Source: Intestinibacillus massiliensis
Lineage (GTDB): Bacteria > Bacillota > Clostridia > Oscillospirales > Butyricicoccaceae
Assembly (NCBI GenBank): GCA_029267335.1
Contig: JAJUJC010000006.1
Location: 1-64,000 of the forward strand
Length of the DNA: 64,000 nt
Direction: 5' to 3'
A program made the position numbers and the translations under genes. Each line of letters opens with the position of its first letter. The first letter of the stretch is position 1. Shown here piece by piece: positions 51,304 to 60,402 of this stretch. The notes below the pieces were generated by a model, which made no database searches, was not told the DNA's origin, and was given only the letters and a program-made list of their open reading frames with translations.

Positions 51304-52689
51304 ATGAAAAACACCGAGAAAACCATGGAAAAGATCGTCGCACTGTGCAAGGGACGCGGATTTGTTTATCCCGGTTCCGAAATTTACGGCGGTCTTGCGA
51401 ACACCTGGGACTACGGCCCGCTCGGCGTCGAGTTCAAGAACAACGTCAAGGCGGCATGGCGCAAAAAATTCATTCAGGAGTCGCCCTACAACGTCGGTCT
51501 GGACTCTGCCATTCTGATGAATCCCCAGACTTGGGTCGCGTCCGGTCATGTAGGCGGTTTCTCGGACCCGCTCATGGACTGTAAGGACTGTAAGACCCGC
51601 CACCGTGCCGATCAGCTGATCGAGGACGTGGCAGGCATTTCGGTCGCGGGCTGGTCCAACGAGCAGATGATGGACTATATTAAGGAACACAACATTGCCT
51701 GCCCAAACTGCGGTGCCCACAACTTCACCGATATCCGTCAGTTCAACCTGATGTTTAAGACCTTCCAGGGTGTCACAGAAAACAGCAAGAACGAGATCTT
51801 CCTTCGCCCCGAGACCGCACAGGGCATCTTCGTCAACTTCCAGAACATCCAACGCACGACGCGCCGCAAGGTGCCGTTCGGCGTCGGTCAGGTCGGCAAG
51901 TCCTTCCGCAACGAGATCACCCCGGGCAACTTCACCTTCCGCACGCGCGAGTTCGAGCAGATGGAACTTGAGTTCTTCTGCAAGCCCGGCACTGACCTTG
52001 AGTGGTTCAAGTACTGGAAGGATTACTGCCATAACTTCCTGCTGTCGCTCGGCATGAAGGATGACAACCTGCGTCTGCGCGACCACGAGCAGGAAGAGCT
52101 GTCACACTACTCCAACGCGACGACCGACATCGAGTTCCTGTTCCCGTTTGGCTGGGGTGAGCTGTGGGGCATCGCAGACCGTACGGATTTCGACCTGACA
52201 CAGCACCAGAACACCTCGGGCGTTTCGATGGAATACTTCGATCAGGAAGCGAATGAAAAGTATATCCCCTATGTCATCGAGCCGTCCCTTGGCGCAGATC
52301 GCGTTGCACTTGCGTTCCTGTGCGATGCTTACGATGAGGAGAATGTCGGCAAGGACGGCAAGGAGGACATCCGCACCGTGCTGCGCCTGCATCCCGCCCT
52401 CGCGCCGTTCAAGGCTGCGGTTCTGCCGCTTTCCAAGAAGCTGTCCGCACAGGCACAGCCCATCTGGGAGCAGCTCGCCGCAATGTGGAATGTCGATTTC
52501 GACGATGCCGGTTCGATCGGCAAGCGCTATCGCCGTGAGGACGAGATCGGCACACCGCTGTGTGTCACGGTTGACTTTGAGACCGAGACCGACGGCTGCG
52601 TCACCGTACGCGACCGTGACACGATGGAGCAGGAGCGCGTCAAGATCGAAGACCTGACCCACTATATCGCAAAGAAAATCGCATTCTAA
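51304..52689 (+). CDS. glyS: Glycyl-tRNA synthetase (dimeric type)
   Basis: 461-aa class II alpha2-type glycyl-tRNA synthetase. Motif 1 region [18 protein letters not shown] near 22, motif 2 [21 protein letters not shown] near 200 (start and end conserved), motif 3 [16 protein letters not shown] near 322 with the ATP-binding Arg. The anticodon domain is at 350-461. It charges tRNA-Gly. The start is the ATG at 51304 after AAAAGGAG; upstream in-frame residues are not family-like. Confidence 0.95.
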   Translation: MKNTEKTMEKIVALCKGRGFVYPGSEIYGGLANTWDYGPLGVEFKNNVKAAWRKKFIQESPYNVGLDSAILMNPQTWVASGHVGGFSDPLMDCKDCKTRHRADQLIEDVAGISVAGWSNEQMMDYIKEHNIACPNCGAHNFTDIRQFNLMFKTFQGVTENSKNEIFLRPETAQGIFVNFQNIQRTTRRKVPFGVGQVGKSFRNEITPGNFTFRTREFEQMELEFFCKPGTDLEWFKYWKDYCHNFLLSLGMKDDNLRLRDHEQEELSHYSNATTDIEFLFPFGWGELWGIADRTDFDLTQHQNTSGVSMEYFDQEANEKYIPYVIEPSLGADRVALAFLCDAYDEENVGKDGKEDIRTVLRLHPALAPFKAAVLPLSKKLSAQAQPIWEQLAAMWNVDFDDAGSIGKRYRREDEIGTPLCVTVDFETETDGCVTVRDRDTMEQERVKIEDLTHYIAKKIAF

Positions 52690-52705
52690 CTCAACTCTCC
52701 GTATC

Positions 52706-52742
52706 CAAAAAGTCCTGCCGTTTTCCACGGCGGGACTTTTTT
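52706..52742 (+). terminator. Terminator of glyS
   Basis: AAAAGTCCTGCCGT/ACGGCGGGACTTTT stem and T run. Confidence 0.85.
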
Positions 52743-52755
52743 CTAAGCAATCCTC

Positions 52756-52784
52756 TTGACATTTGTAATGCAAAAGCGTATTCT
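52756..52784 (+). promoter_or_regulatory. Promoter of the flavin reductase-rubredoxin gene
   Basis: TTGACA, 17 bp, TATTCT, about 49 bp before the ATG. Confidence 0.7.
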
Positions 52785-52832
52785 ATCCTTAGGAATTATT
52801 ACTGATTTATACATAATAAAGGAGGTTCCCTC

Positions 52833-53444
52833 ATGGTCAACAAGGCATACGACAAACTCGACAGCCTCGTCGCCATTGTTTCTTCGGTGGCGGATGGCAA
52901 GCCCGCAGGGTGTATCGTCAACTCGGTCTCACAGGTCGCAGGGGGCAAGTTCTCGATTGCGATGAACAAGGATAACCACACCTGCGAGGTTATCGACAAA
53001 TCTGGTCTGTTCACGATCATGCTGCCCACACAGGATGTTGCGGCACAGGTCATCGCAGATTTTGGCATGAAGTCGGGTCATCAGCTCAATAAATTCGCAA
53101 GCATGCCGCATATCAAGGACAAGAAGGGTGTGCCCTATCTGACCCAAGACATCGCCGCCCGCTTTGCGTGCCGCGTCACGGACAAACTCGATGTCGGCTC
53201 GCACATTCTCTTCATTGGCACCGTCTACGAGGTCGAAGACCGCATGGATGCACCCGTACTCACGACTTCTTACTACAAATCTGTCAAGGAGGGCCAGCTT
53301 CCCAAGAACGCGCCCGCCACATCGACCGGCGAACCGGGTTGGCGCTGCACGGTCTGCGGCTATATCCTCGAATCCGACGAGATTCCGGACGGCTTCAAGT
53401 GTCCGATCTGCGGTCGCGGCCCCAACATGTTGGTTAAGCGTTGA
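52833..53444 (+). CDS. Flavin reductase domain fused to rubredoxin (Hrb-like)
   Basis: 203 aa. Residues 1-150 are a flavin-reductase-like split-barrel domain (CIVNSVSQVAGGKFSIAMNK near 27). Residues about 165-203 are a rubredoxin: WRCTVCGYILESDEIPDGFK near 170, then CPICGRG. This matches the high-molecular-weight rubredoxin that passes electrons from NADH to the diiron flavoprotein oxygen or NO reductases of anaerobes. It starts after AAAGGAGG and has its own promoter and terminator. Confidence 0.85.
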   Translation: MVNKAYDKLDSLVAIVSSVADGKPAGCIVNSVSQVAGGKFSIAMNKDNHTCEVIDKSGLFTIMLPTQDVAAQVIADFGMKSGHQLNKFASMPHIKDKKGVPYLTQDIAARFACRVTDKLDVGSHILFIGTVYEVEDRMDAPVLTTSYYKSVKEGQLPKNAPATSTGEPGWRCTVCGYILESDEIPDGFKCPICGRGPNMLVKR

Positions 53445-53465
53445 CCTTTCCTCTCCCGCTTTTCA

Positions 53466-53505
53466 AGCAGCCGTTTGAAATTTTCAGACGGCTGCTATCT
53501 TTTTT
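53466..53505 (+). terminator. Terminator of the rubredoxin-fusion gene
   Basis: AGCAGCCGT/ACGGCTGCT stem followed by a T run. Confidence 0.8.
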
Positions 53506-53515
53506 CAAAAAGGTA

Positions 53516-53544
53516 TTGACAAGATACGTATGCCCGGTTATAAT
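53516..53544 (+). promoter_or_regulatory. Promoter of metY-cysK
   Basis: TTGACA, exactly 17 bp, TATAAT. The leader from about 53551 to the metY start is 155 bases long and contains the upstream ORF. Confidence 0.85.
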
Positions 53545-53599
53545 CAATCCATACTAATCACATATGAAAATAGCAATTCAGAAAAAAGGGGGGCTGGTC

Positions 53600-53713
53600 A
53601 TGATCGGATCGCGGAGCATACGGAGAGCTGAGCGAATGTGTCGCTGCTGTGCCATTCAAATCATCAACAAACACAACAGTGTACATCGAGAAAGGACTTG
53701 TCATCATGTCTAA
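53600..53713 (+). CDS. Cys-rich upstream ORF overlapping metY
   Basis: A 37-codon ORF with a GGGGGG ribosome site 6 bp before its ATG. It reads [20 protein letters not shown] and later HRERTCHHV. Three Cys fall within four residues (Cys14, Cys16, Cys17), with a fourth at 34. The stop TAA is at 53711, inside metY: its last bases are ATGTCTAA, where the ATG is the metY start. Arg- and Cys-rich leader peptides of this type occur upstream of sulfur genes in other bacteria. Cysteine-dependent translation attenuation is inferred. Confidence 0.55.
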   Translation: MIGSRSIRRAERMCRCCAIQIINKHNSVHRERTCHHV

Positions 53714-54992
53714 CAACAAAACCTTCCAGTTTGAAACTCTTCAGCTCCACGCAGGTCAGGAAACTCCGGATTCCGCAACCGGCGCACGCGCTGTTCCCAT
53801 TTATCAGACCACCTCTTACGTTTTCAACAACTGCGAGCACGCCGCCGCGCGCTTCGCTCTAAGCGATCCCGGCGAGATCTACGGTCGCCTCGGCAACCCG
53901 ACACAGGGCGTGTTTGAGCAGCGCATCGCGGCTCTCGAGGGTGGTGTCGCTGCGGTAGCCACCGCATCCGGCGCCGCTGCGATTGACTACGCACTGCGCA
54001 CTCTCGCGCATGTCGGTGACCACATTGTCGCAGCAAAGACGTTGTACGGCGGCACCTTCAATCTGCTGTCGCACACCCTGCCGCAGAGCGGCATCACAAC
54101 TACCTTTGTCGATCCCGACTCGCTCGAAGCATTCACCGCTGCGATTCAGCCCAATACCAAGGCCATCGTGATTGAGTCCATCGGCAACCCGAACGCGAAT
54201 CTTATCGATATTCGTGCGGTCGCGGACATCGCGCACACACACGGCATTCCGCTCGTCATCGACTCGACCTTTGCCACCCCCTATCTGCTGCGTCCCATCG
54301 AGCACGGAGCGGACATCGTGGTGCACTCCGCGACCAAGTTCATCGGGGGCCACGGCACCGCCATCGGCGGCGTCATCGTCGACAGCGGCAACTTCGACTG
54401 GGAGGCGTCCGGTCGGTTCCCGTCGCTCGTCGATCCCGACCCGAGCTACCACGGTCTGAGTTTTACCAAGGCGTGCGGACGCGCGGCATTCGCGGTCAAG
54501 GTGCGCGCGGGTCTGCTGCGCGACACAGGCGCCACCATCGCTCCCCTGCACGCCTTCCTCTTCCTTCAGGGACTGGAAACTTTGTCTCTGCGCGTAGAGC
54601 GCCATGTACAAAATACGCTCGCGGTGGTAAACTATTTGGAGAACCATGCACGCGTTTCCAAGGTCAACCATCCGTCGCTGCCGAGCAGTCCGTACCACGC
54701 GTTGTACACCAAGTACTTCCCCAAGGGCGGCGCTTCGATCTTCACCTTTGAGATCAACGGTGGAGCGGACGAGGCAAAGGCATTCATCGACCGGCTTCAG
54801 ATTTTCTCGCTGCTTGCGAACGTCGCGGATTCCAAATCGCTTGTCATCCATCCGGCATCCACGACCCACGCGCAGCTTTCCGACGTGGAACTCGCCGCGG
54901 CAGGCATCGCACCGAACACGATTCGCCTGTCCATCGGCACAGAACATATTGACGATATTTTATGGGACCTCGAGCAGGCACTCGAGGGCTGA
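53706..54992 (+). CDS. metY: O-acetylhomoserine sulfhydrylase (MetY)
   Basis: 428-aa Cys/Met-metabolism PLP enzyme. [10 protein letters not shown] at the start and [17 protein letters not shown] near 39 are typical. The PLP-binding Lys lies in [11 protein letters not shown] near 210, preceded by [19 protein letters not shown]. It makes homocysteine from O-acetylhomoserine and sulfide, the partner step to MetA. The ATG at 53706 has GAGAAAGG upstream; it lies in the tail of the 37-codon ORF. Confidence 0.95.
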   Translation: MSNNKTFQFETLQLHAGQETPDSATGARAVPIYQTTSYVFNNCEHAAARFALSDPGEIYGRLGNPTQGVFEQRIAALEGGVAAVATASGAAAIDYALRTLAHVGDHIVAAKTLYGGTFNLLSHTLPQSGITTTFVDPDSLEAFTAAIQPNTKAIVIESIGNPNANLIDIRAVADIAHTHGIPLVIDSTFATPYLLRPIEHGADIVVHSATKFIGGHGTAIGGVIVDSGNFDWEASGRFPSLVDPDPSYHGLSFTKACGRAAFAVKVRAGLLRDTGATIAPLHAFLFLQGLETLSLRVERHVQNTLAVVNYLENHARVSKVNHPSLPSSPYHALYTKYFPKGGASIFTFEINGGADEAKAFIDRLQIFSLLANVADSKSLVIHPASTTHAQLSDVELAAAGIAPNTIRLSIGTEHIDDILWDLEQALEG

Positions 54993-55013
54993 TTACAGAA
55001 AGGAAGCGCCATC

Positions 55014-55946
55014 ATGGCAAAGATTGCATCCACGATTACCGATCTCATCGGCGGCACCCCGCTGCTCGAACTCAACCGTTACACTAAGGCAAATGAAGTG
55101 CCCGCACACCTCATTGCAAAGCTTGAATATTTCAATCCCGCGGGATCTGCGAAGGATCGTATCGCCAAAGCGATGATCGACGACGCGGAAAAGACCGGCA
55201 AGTTGGTGCCCGGCTCGGTCATCATCGAACCGACGAGCGGTAATACCGGCATCGGTCTGGCTTCGGTGGCGGCGGCGCGCGGCTATCGCATCATCCTGAC
55301 CATGCCCGAGACCATGAGCGTCGAGCGCCGCAACCTGCTTAAGGCATATGGCGCAGAACTGGTGCTGACAGAGGGCGCAAAGGGCATGAGCGGCGCGATT
55401 GCCAAGGCACAGGAGTTGGCTGCCGAGCATGAGCACTCCTTTATTCCGGGTCAGTTCGAGAATCCTGCAAATCCGGCGATCCACTACGCGACCACCGGTC
55501 CCGAGATCTGGCGTGACACCGACGGAAAGGTCGACATCTTTGTCGCCGGCATCGGCACAGGCGGCACGATCTCCGGCGTAGGCAAGTACCTCAAGGAGCA
55601 GAACCCGAACGTCAAGGTCATTGCCGTCGAGCCAACCGCTTCTCCGGTGCTGTCGGGCGGCAAACCCGGTCCGCACAAGATTCAGGGTATCGGCGCGGGT
55701 TTTGTGCCCAAGGCACTCGACACCTCGATCTATGATGAAATCATCACCGTCGAAAACGATGACGCGCTGTCCACCGGCCGTGAAATTGCGCGCACCGAAG
55801 GCGTGCTCGTCGGCATCTCTTCCGGCGCAGCGATCTGGGCGGCACAGTCCATTGCCCGCCGTCCCGAAAACGCGGGCAAGAATATCGTTGTTCTGCTGCC
55901 CGACACCGGCGAGCGTTATCTGTCTACGCCGATGTTCGCGGAATAA
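55014..55946 (+). CDS. cysK: Cysteine synthase (O-acetylserine sulfhydrylase)
   Basis: 310-aa PLP enzyme. The Schiff-base Lys is in [15 protein letters not shown] near 40; the PLP-phosphate loop is [13 protein letters not shown] near 178; TSGNTGIG near 69 binds substrate. It makes cysteine from O-acetylserine and sulfide. It begins 21 bp after metY with AGAAAGGAAG, in the same transcript. Confidence 0.95.
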   Translation: MAKIASTITDLIGGTPLLELNRYTKANEVPAHLIAKLEYFNPAGSAKDRIAKAMIDDAEKTGKLVPGSVIIEPTSGNTGIGLASVAAARGYRIILTMPETMSVERRNLLKAYGAELVLTEGAKGMSGAIAKAQELAAEHEHSFIPGQFENPANPAIHYATTGPEIWRDTDGKVDIFVAGIGTGGTISGVGKYLKEQNPNVKVIAVEPTASPVLSGGKPGPHKIQGIGAGFVPKALDTSIYDEIITVENDDALSTGREIARTEGVLVGISSGAAIWAAQSIARRPENAGKNIVVLLPDTGERYLSTPMFAE

Positions 55947-55981
55947 ATTTCCTTCTCAACCATTCCCTCTTTCAACGAAGC

Positions 55982-56014
55982 AAAAGCGGCAGGCGAATCG
56001 CCTGCCGCTTTCTT
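55982..56014. terminator. Bidirectional terminator after cysK and amt
   Basis: AAAGCGGCAGGCGA/TCGCCTGCCGCTTT with a TTTCTTG tail on the plus strand. Confidence 0.75.
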
Positions 56015-56021
56015 GTTTGTA

Positions 56022-57731
56022 TCACTCGATATCCTGCAAGGCAGCGTATCCCTGCTCGCCGGTGCGCACCTTGACGACGTTTTCCACATGGAACACGAAG
56101 ATCTTGCCGTCACCGATATGACCGGTATAAAGTACCTGTTTCGCAGTCTCGATAACCAGATCGACCGGAATCGCGGAGACCACGATCTCCATCTTGAGCT
56201 TGGGCAGCAGTGCCATGTCTACCTTCGCGCCGCGGTAATACTCCGGCGCGCCCTTCTGCAAGCCGCAGCCAATCACATTGGAAACCGTCATACCCGCAAT
56301 GCCGATATCGTTCATTGCGTTTTTGAGCTCCTCAAACTTGGACTGCTTCGTGATGATGACCACCTGAGAAAGCGTATGCTCGGAAGCTGTGCCGACCTGT
56401 GCGACCGGTACGGCACGCTCCACATCGACCTCTTGCTCTGCAAGCGCCAGTGCCGCCGCAGTCCCTGCCTTCGTGCCCAGTACGCTCGGTACATCCGCTA
56501 CCGGCATGAAGTCCGCATACGCGGAATCCAAACCATGCTCCGGCTTATCCAGACCCATGATTTCCTCGGCCGGATCGACGCGCAGACCGATTGTGTGCTT
56601 GATGATGACAAAGGTAAGCGTGATCATCACCGCGACCCACGCTGCGACTGCAAGTACGCCGAGGGTCTGGATGAGCAGAAAATGTACGCCGCCGCCGTAA
56701 AACAGACCGTTCTCCGTGGCAAACAGACCGGTCAGGATCGTGCCGCCCGAACCGCACAGGCAATGCACGCCGACCGCGCCGACCGGATCGTCGATCTTGA
56801 GCTTCTGATCGACAAATTCAATGCCGAACACCACGACAAAACCTGCAATGATGCCGATGAATGCCGCACCGACTGGGCTCACCACATCGCACCCTGCCGT
56901 AATCGCCACCAGACCTGCGAGCGAACCGTTCAGTGTCATGGAGACATCGGGCTTTTTATAGCGAATCCAGGTGATGCACAAGACAGTCACAGTCGCAACC
57001 GCCGCCGCGAGGTTCGTTGTCATAAAAATATGCGCAGCGGATTCGATGGCGTCGCCTGTCATGGACACGGTGGAAGCGCCGTTAAACCCAAACCAGCAGA
57101 ACCACAGAATGAAAACGCCGAGTGCGCCGAGCGTCAGAGAGTGTCCGGGGATCGCATTCGCTTTGCCGTCCTTGCCATATTTGCCGATGCGAGGCCCGAG
57201 GATCTTCGCGCCGATGAGCGCGCACAGTCCACCTACAAAGTGCACCGCCGTGGAACCTGCAAAATCGTGGAACCCAAGCTGGCTCAGCCAACCGCCGCCC
57301 CAGATCCAGTGACCGGAGACCGGATAAATAAAGGCGGAAATGACCATCGAGTAAATGCAGTACGCAGAGAACTTTGTGCGTTCTGCCATCGCGCCCGATA
57401 CGATCGTCGCCGCGGTCGCGCAGAACACGGTCTGGAACATGACAAACGCCCACAGCGGCACGCCCGCCGGTAAAATCGCGGAATAATCACCGCGAATGAG
57501 CGGGTCAAACGTACCGAGCAGCGCGGACGAGCCGCCGAACATCACGCCAAAGCCGAGCAGCCAGTAGATCGGCGTGCCCAGGCAAAAATCCATGAGGTTT
57601 TTCATGATGATGTTGCCGGCGTTTTTCGCGCGGGTAAAGCCGGTTTCCACCATTGCAAAGCCCGCCTGCATAAAGAACACCAAAGCTGTGCCTACAAGCA
57701 CCCATATGGTGTTTACCGCAGAATATTCCAT
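56022..57731 (-). CDS. Ammonium transporter with a C-terminal PII domain (Amt-GlnB fusion)
   Basis: 569 aa. Residues about 1-410 are an Amt channel with 11 membrane segments (WVLVGTALVFFMQAGFAMVE at the start; DFAGSTAVHFVGGLCALIGA near 160). Residues about 455-569 are a PII regulator: VVIITKQSKFEELKNAM, the T-loop EYYRGAKVDM with a Tyr, and GDGKIFVFHVE and VKVRTGEQG. Free PII (GlnK) usually blocks Amt; here it is joined to it. The amt start follows GGGGG, and its leader carries the antitermination-like hairpin. Confidence 0.95.
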   Translation of the reverse strand: MEYSAVNTIWVLVGTALVFFMQAGFAMVETGFTRAKNAGNIIMKNLMDFCLGTPIYWLLGFGVMFGGSSALLGTFDPLIRGDYSAILPAGVPLWAFVMFQTVFCATAATIVSGAMAERTKFSAYCIYSMVISAFIYPVSGHWIWGGGWLSQLGFHDFAGSTAVHFVGGLCALIGAKILGPRIGKYGKDGKANAIPGHSLTLGALGVFILWFCWFGFNGASTVSMTGDAIESAAHIFMTTNLAAAVATVTVLCITWIRYKKPDVSMTLNGSLAGLVAITAGCDVVSPVGAAFIGIIAGFVVVFGIEFVDQKLKIDDPVGAVGVHCLCGSGGTILTGLFATENGLFYGGGVHFLLIQTLGVLAVAAWVAVMITLTFVIIKHTIGLRVDPAEEIMGLDKPEHGLDSAYADFMPVADVPSVLGTKAGTAAALALAEQEVDVERAVPVAQVGTASEHTLSQVVIITKQSKFEELKNAMNDIGIAGMTVSNVIGCGLQKGAPEYYRGAKVDMALLPKLKMEIVVSAIPVDLVIETAKQVLYTGHIGDGKIFVFHVENVVKVRTGEQGYAALQDIE

Positions 57732-57761
57732 TTGTGTTTCCCCCTTAAATTGTGTGAATAT

Positions 57762-57811
57762 AGTATAAAAAGGCGTGTATGCTCCCTTTTCAGGGAAACA
57801 TACACGCCTTT
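57762..57811 (-). terminator. Intrinsic terminator in the amt leader
   Basis: Minus strand: AAAGGCGTGTATG pairs with CATACACGCCTTT around an inner CCCT-GAAA-AGGG hairpin, then TTTTTATA. The 5' arm begins with the loop of the hairpin at 57800-57817. It ends glnN transcripts or controls read-through into amt. Confidence 0.85.
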
Positions 57812-57817
57812 GTGTAT
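57800..57817 (-). promoter_or_regulatory. Antiterminator-type hairpin, amt leader
   Basis: Minus strand stem ATACAC/GTGTAT, 6 bp, with hexaloop AAAGGC. Loop and 3' arm are also the first bases of the terminator's 5' arm, so only one of the two can form. Confidence 0.6.
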
Positions 57818-57834
57818 CAGGTTGTCAGTGCGAA

Positions 57835-59934
57835 TCAGACGCCGAAGAGCAGCTTGCCATAGGTCGGGAACGGCCAGTACTTCTCCGCGGTCAGCACCTC
57901 GAGTGCATCCGCAACACGGCGCAGCTCGTTCATCGCGGGCAGCACGGTGTCATGATAGTAGCGGGCCAGCTCCGTTGCGTCGCTCAGCTTTGCCGCGCCC
58001 GCGGAAGCTGCTTCAAGAGCACCATCCGCTGCATGCAGTTCGACCGCAAGTGCGGAGATTTTGGAGAGCAGCTCTGCTTCCGCACAATCGGCAATGCCGA
58101 GAGACTTCTTGCCAAGTGTGACCTCGGCCAGTTCCTTGGAGTAGCTCACCACTGCCGGGAAGATCTGCTTGCGGTTCATATCGAGCATGGTGAGCGCTTC
58201 GATGTTCAGGGTCTTGTAGTACTCCTCGAGCAGGATCTCCTCGCGGGAATGCATTTCGCACTCCGTATAAACGCCGTGACGCTGGAACAGCTTGAGATTC
58301 TTCTCGTCTGTGTAATGCGGCAGCGCGTCGGGTGTGGACTTGAGGTTGAGCAGTCCGCGCTTCTCGGCTTCTGCGACCCATGCGTCGTCGTAGCCGTTGC
58401 CGTTGAAGATGATGCGCTTATGCGCAGTGATCTCACGCTTGATGAGGGCGGACAGTGCGTCGTTAAAGTCGGTCGCATCCTCTAGCTCATCGGCAAAGAC
58501 ACGGAGCTCTTCCGCCACCGCGGTGTTGAGCATGATGTTCGTGCATGCGATCGAGAAAGTCGATCCAAGCATACGGAACTCGAACTTGTTGCCCGTAAAC
58601 GCGAACGGCGAGGTACGGTTACGGTCGGAAGTGTCCTTCGGGATCGGAGGCAGAACTGCAGCGCCGCCGCCCATCTTCTCACGCTTGACGTCGATGTAGG
58701 AAGTGCCGTTTTCAATCGAGTCGATGACCGCGCCCAGCTCGTCGCCGACGTACATGGAAACGATCGCCGGAGGTGCTTCGTTCGCGCCCAAACGGTGGTC
58801 GTTGCCCGCGCTCGCGACCGAGATACGCAGCAGATCCTGATACTCGTCGACCGCCTTGACGACCGCGGTCAGGAAGAGCAAGAACTGTGCATTCTCACGC
58901 GGGGAAGTGCCGGGTTCGAGCAGATTTTCGCCCAGATCGGTCGACATCGACCAGTTGTTGTGCTTGCCCGAGCCGTTGACGCCGTCAAACGGCTTCTCGT
59001 GCAACAGGCAAACCAGACCGTGACGACCCGCAACCTTCTTCATCATTTCCATGGTGAGCTGATTGTGATCGGTCGCGATGTTGGTAGTCGTAAAGATCGG
59101 CGCAAGCTCATGCTGTGCCGGTGCGACTTCGTTGTGCTTGGTCTTAGCGAGGATGCCGAGCTTCCACAGTTCCTCATCCAGCTCCTTCATGTACGCGGAA
59201 ACACGAGACTTGATCGTGCCGAAATAATGGTCATCCATCTCCTGACCCTTGGGGCACATCGCACCAAACAGCGTGCGGCCGGTGTACTGAAGATCCTTGC
59301 GCTCGTCATAATACTTCTTGTCGACGAGGAAATACTCCTGCTCAGGGCCGACTGTCGTGTTGACGCGCTTGGCTTCCGTGTTGCCGAACAGCTTGAGGAT
59401 GCGCAGCGCCTGATCGTTGATCGCATCCATCGAACGCAGCAGCGGGGTCTTCTTGTCGAGCACCTCGCCCGAGTAGGACAGAAATGCGGTCGGGATGCAC
59501 AGCGTACCGTCCTTGATGAACGCATAACTCGTGGGATCCCATGCAGTGTAACCGCGTGCTTCAAAGGTTGCACGCAGACCGCCGGACGGGAAAGAGGATG
59601 CGTCAGGCTCGCCCTTGATGAGCTCTTTGCCGGAAAACTCCATGATGACGTTGCCACCCTCGGTCGGAGAGATGAAGGAGTCGTGCTTCTCGGCGGTGAT
59701 GCCGGTCATCGGCTGGAACCAGTGCGTGTAGTGTGTCGCGCCCTTGGACACCGCCCAGTCCTTCATCGCGTTCGCCACGATATTGGCGACGGCCGGATCG
59801 AGCGCCTTGCTCTCCATGATGGTCTTCTTCAGTGCCTTGTAAACGTCCTTGGGAAGACGCTCCTTCATGACATTCTCGTTGAATACCATGCTGCCGAAGA
59901 TTTCCGGAATGCTGCCGTGTGTTAATTCGCTCAT
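57835..59934 (-). CDS. glnN: Glutamine synthetase, type III
   Basis: 699-aa type III (GlnN) glutamine synthetase, the large form of the family. It makes glutamine from glutamate, ammonium and ATP. The N-terminus [16 protein letters not shown] is typical; KHDSFISP and the [14 protein letters not shown] catalytic block (about 315-328) are visible, with [14 protein letters not shown]. It lies upstream of amt on the same strand. Its leader has the same hairpin-terminator arrangement. Confidence 0.97.
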   Translation of the reverse strand: MSELTHGSIPEIFGSMVFNENVMKERLPKDVYKALKKTIMESKALDPAVANIVANAMKDWAVSKGATHYTHWFQPMTGITAEKHDSFISPTEGGNVIMEFSGKELIKGEPDASSFPSGGLRATFEARGYTAWDPTSYAFIKDGTLCIPTAFLSYSGEVLDKKTPLLRSMDAINDQALRILKLFGNTEAKRVNTTVGPEQEYFLVDKKYYDERKDLQYTGRTLFGAMCPKGQEMDDHYFGTIKSRVSAYMKELDEELWKLGILAKTKHNEVAPAQHELAPIFTTTNIATDHNQLTMEMMKKVAGRHGLVCLLHEKPFDGVNGSGKHNNWSMSTDLGENLLEPGTSPRENAQFLLFLTAVVKAVDEYQDLLRISVASAGNDHRLGANEAPPAIVSMYVGDELGAVIDSIENGTSYIDVKREKMGGGAAVLPPIPKDTSDRNRTSPFAFTGNKFEFRMLGSTFSIACTNIMLNTAVAEELRVFADELEDATDFNDALSALIKREITAHKRIIFNGNGYDDAWVAEAEKRGLLNLKSTPDALPHYTDEKNLKLFQRHGVYTECEMHSREEILLEEYYKTLNIEALTMLDMNRKQIFPAVVSYSKELAEVTLGKKSLGIADCAEAELLSKISALAVELHAADGALEAASAGAAKLSDATELARYYHDTVLPAMNELRRVADALEVLTAEKYWPFPTYGKLLFGV

Positions 59935-59985
59935 TATGACATGCCTCCTAAGAAATTTAGGTTTATCCTATCAAAAGCTCACAAT

Positions 59986-60022
59986 ATAAAAATGGCGCCG
60001 CAGGCTTTCCGCCTACAGCGCC
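59986..60022 (-). terminator. Intrinsic terminator in the glnN leader
   Basis: Minus strand: GGCGC...AGGC pairs with GCCT...GCGCC and is followed by ATTTTTAT. It forms near the very start of the transcript and would stop it before the glnN start. Confidence 0.7.
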
Positions 60023-60030
60023 TTTGCTGT
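60015..60030 (-). promoter_or_regulatory. Antiterminator-type hairpin, glnN leader
   Basis: Minus strand stem ACAGC/GCTGT, hexaloop AAAGGC (A1, G4). The loop and 3' arm overlap the 5' arm of the terminator. Confidence 0.6.
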
Positions 60031-60041
60031 TTACAACATAA

Positions 60042-60070
60042 ATTATAGTATTCAAAAACCGCTTTGTCAA
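60042..60070 (-). promoter_or_regulatory. Promoter of glnN
   Basis: Minus strand TTGACA, exactly 17 bp, TATAAT. Transcription would begin about 6 bp ahead of the antiterminator-type hairpin. Confidence 0.85.
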
Positions 60071-60192
60071 CCCGCAAAATCACGCATTTTACTGCAAAAT
60101 CAATATTTATTGCATTATAGTGCGTTTCTCAAAAAAAGGGCCGCGCTTTCTATGCAAAATGCAAGAATTTTAAAAATCGTTTTTCTGTGCGC

Positions 60193-60221
60193 TTGACCTT
60201 TTATTTTTTTTGCTTTAAAAT
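60193..60221 (+). promoter_or_regulatory. Promoter of the glutamate synthase genes
   Basis: TTGACC, 17 bp, TAAAAT. It is divergent from the glnN promoter; between the two no other feature was found. Confidence 0.75.
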
Positions 60222-60228
60222 AAAAAGC

Positions 60229-60242
60229 GGACAAAGACGTCC
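60229..60242 (+). promoter_or_regulatory. Antiterminator-type hairpin, glutamate synthase leader
   Basis: GGAC/GTCC, 4-bp stem with hexaloop AAAGAC. The loop and 3' arm are the first ten bases of the terminator's 16-bp 5' arm. Confidence 0.6.
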
Positions 60243-60300
60243 ATGCCATAAGGCGCGATGCGGAATTACGCGGCGCCCTGTGGCATGGACGTCTTTTTTA
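60233..60300 (+). terminator. Strong intrinsic terminator in the glutamate synthase leader
   Basis: A 16-bp perfect stem AAAGACGTCCATGCCA/TGGCATGGACGTCTTT, plus an inner GGCGC/GCGCC stem, followed by TTTTTTATTTT. It lies between the promoter and the first gene (start 60403), so it must be bypassed for expression. Confidence 0.85.
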
Positions 60301-60402
60301 TTTTCTGTTTCACGCGGTTCTTTCTTTGCTTTACAAGGCATACCCGTGCAAACAGAGACATGAAGATGTGAAAACGCACAGATGATATAAGGAGGAAACA
60401 CC

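Noticed and set aside
60199-60228. First hairpin of a classic two-hairpin ANTAR site ahead of the glutamate synthase genes (GCTTT/AAAGC)
   Set aside because: It overlaps the -10 element, so it would not be in the transcript, and its loop is seven bases long. I report only the single hairpin.
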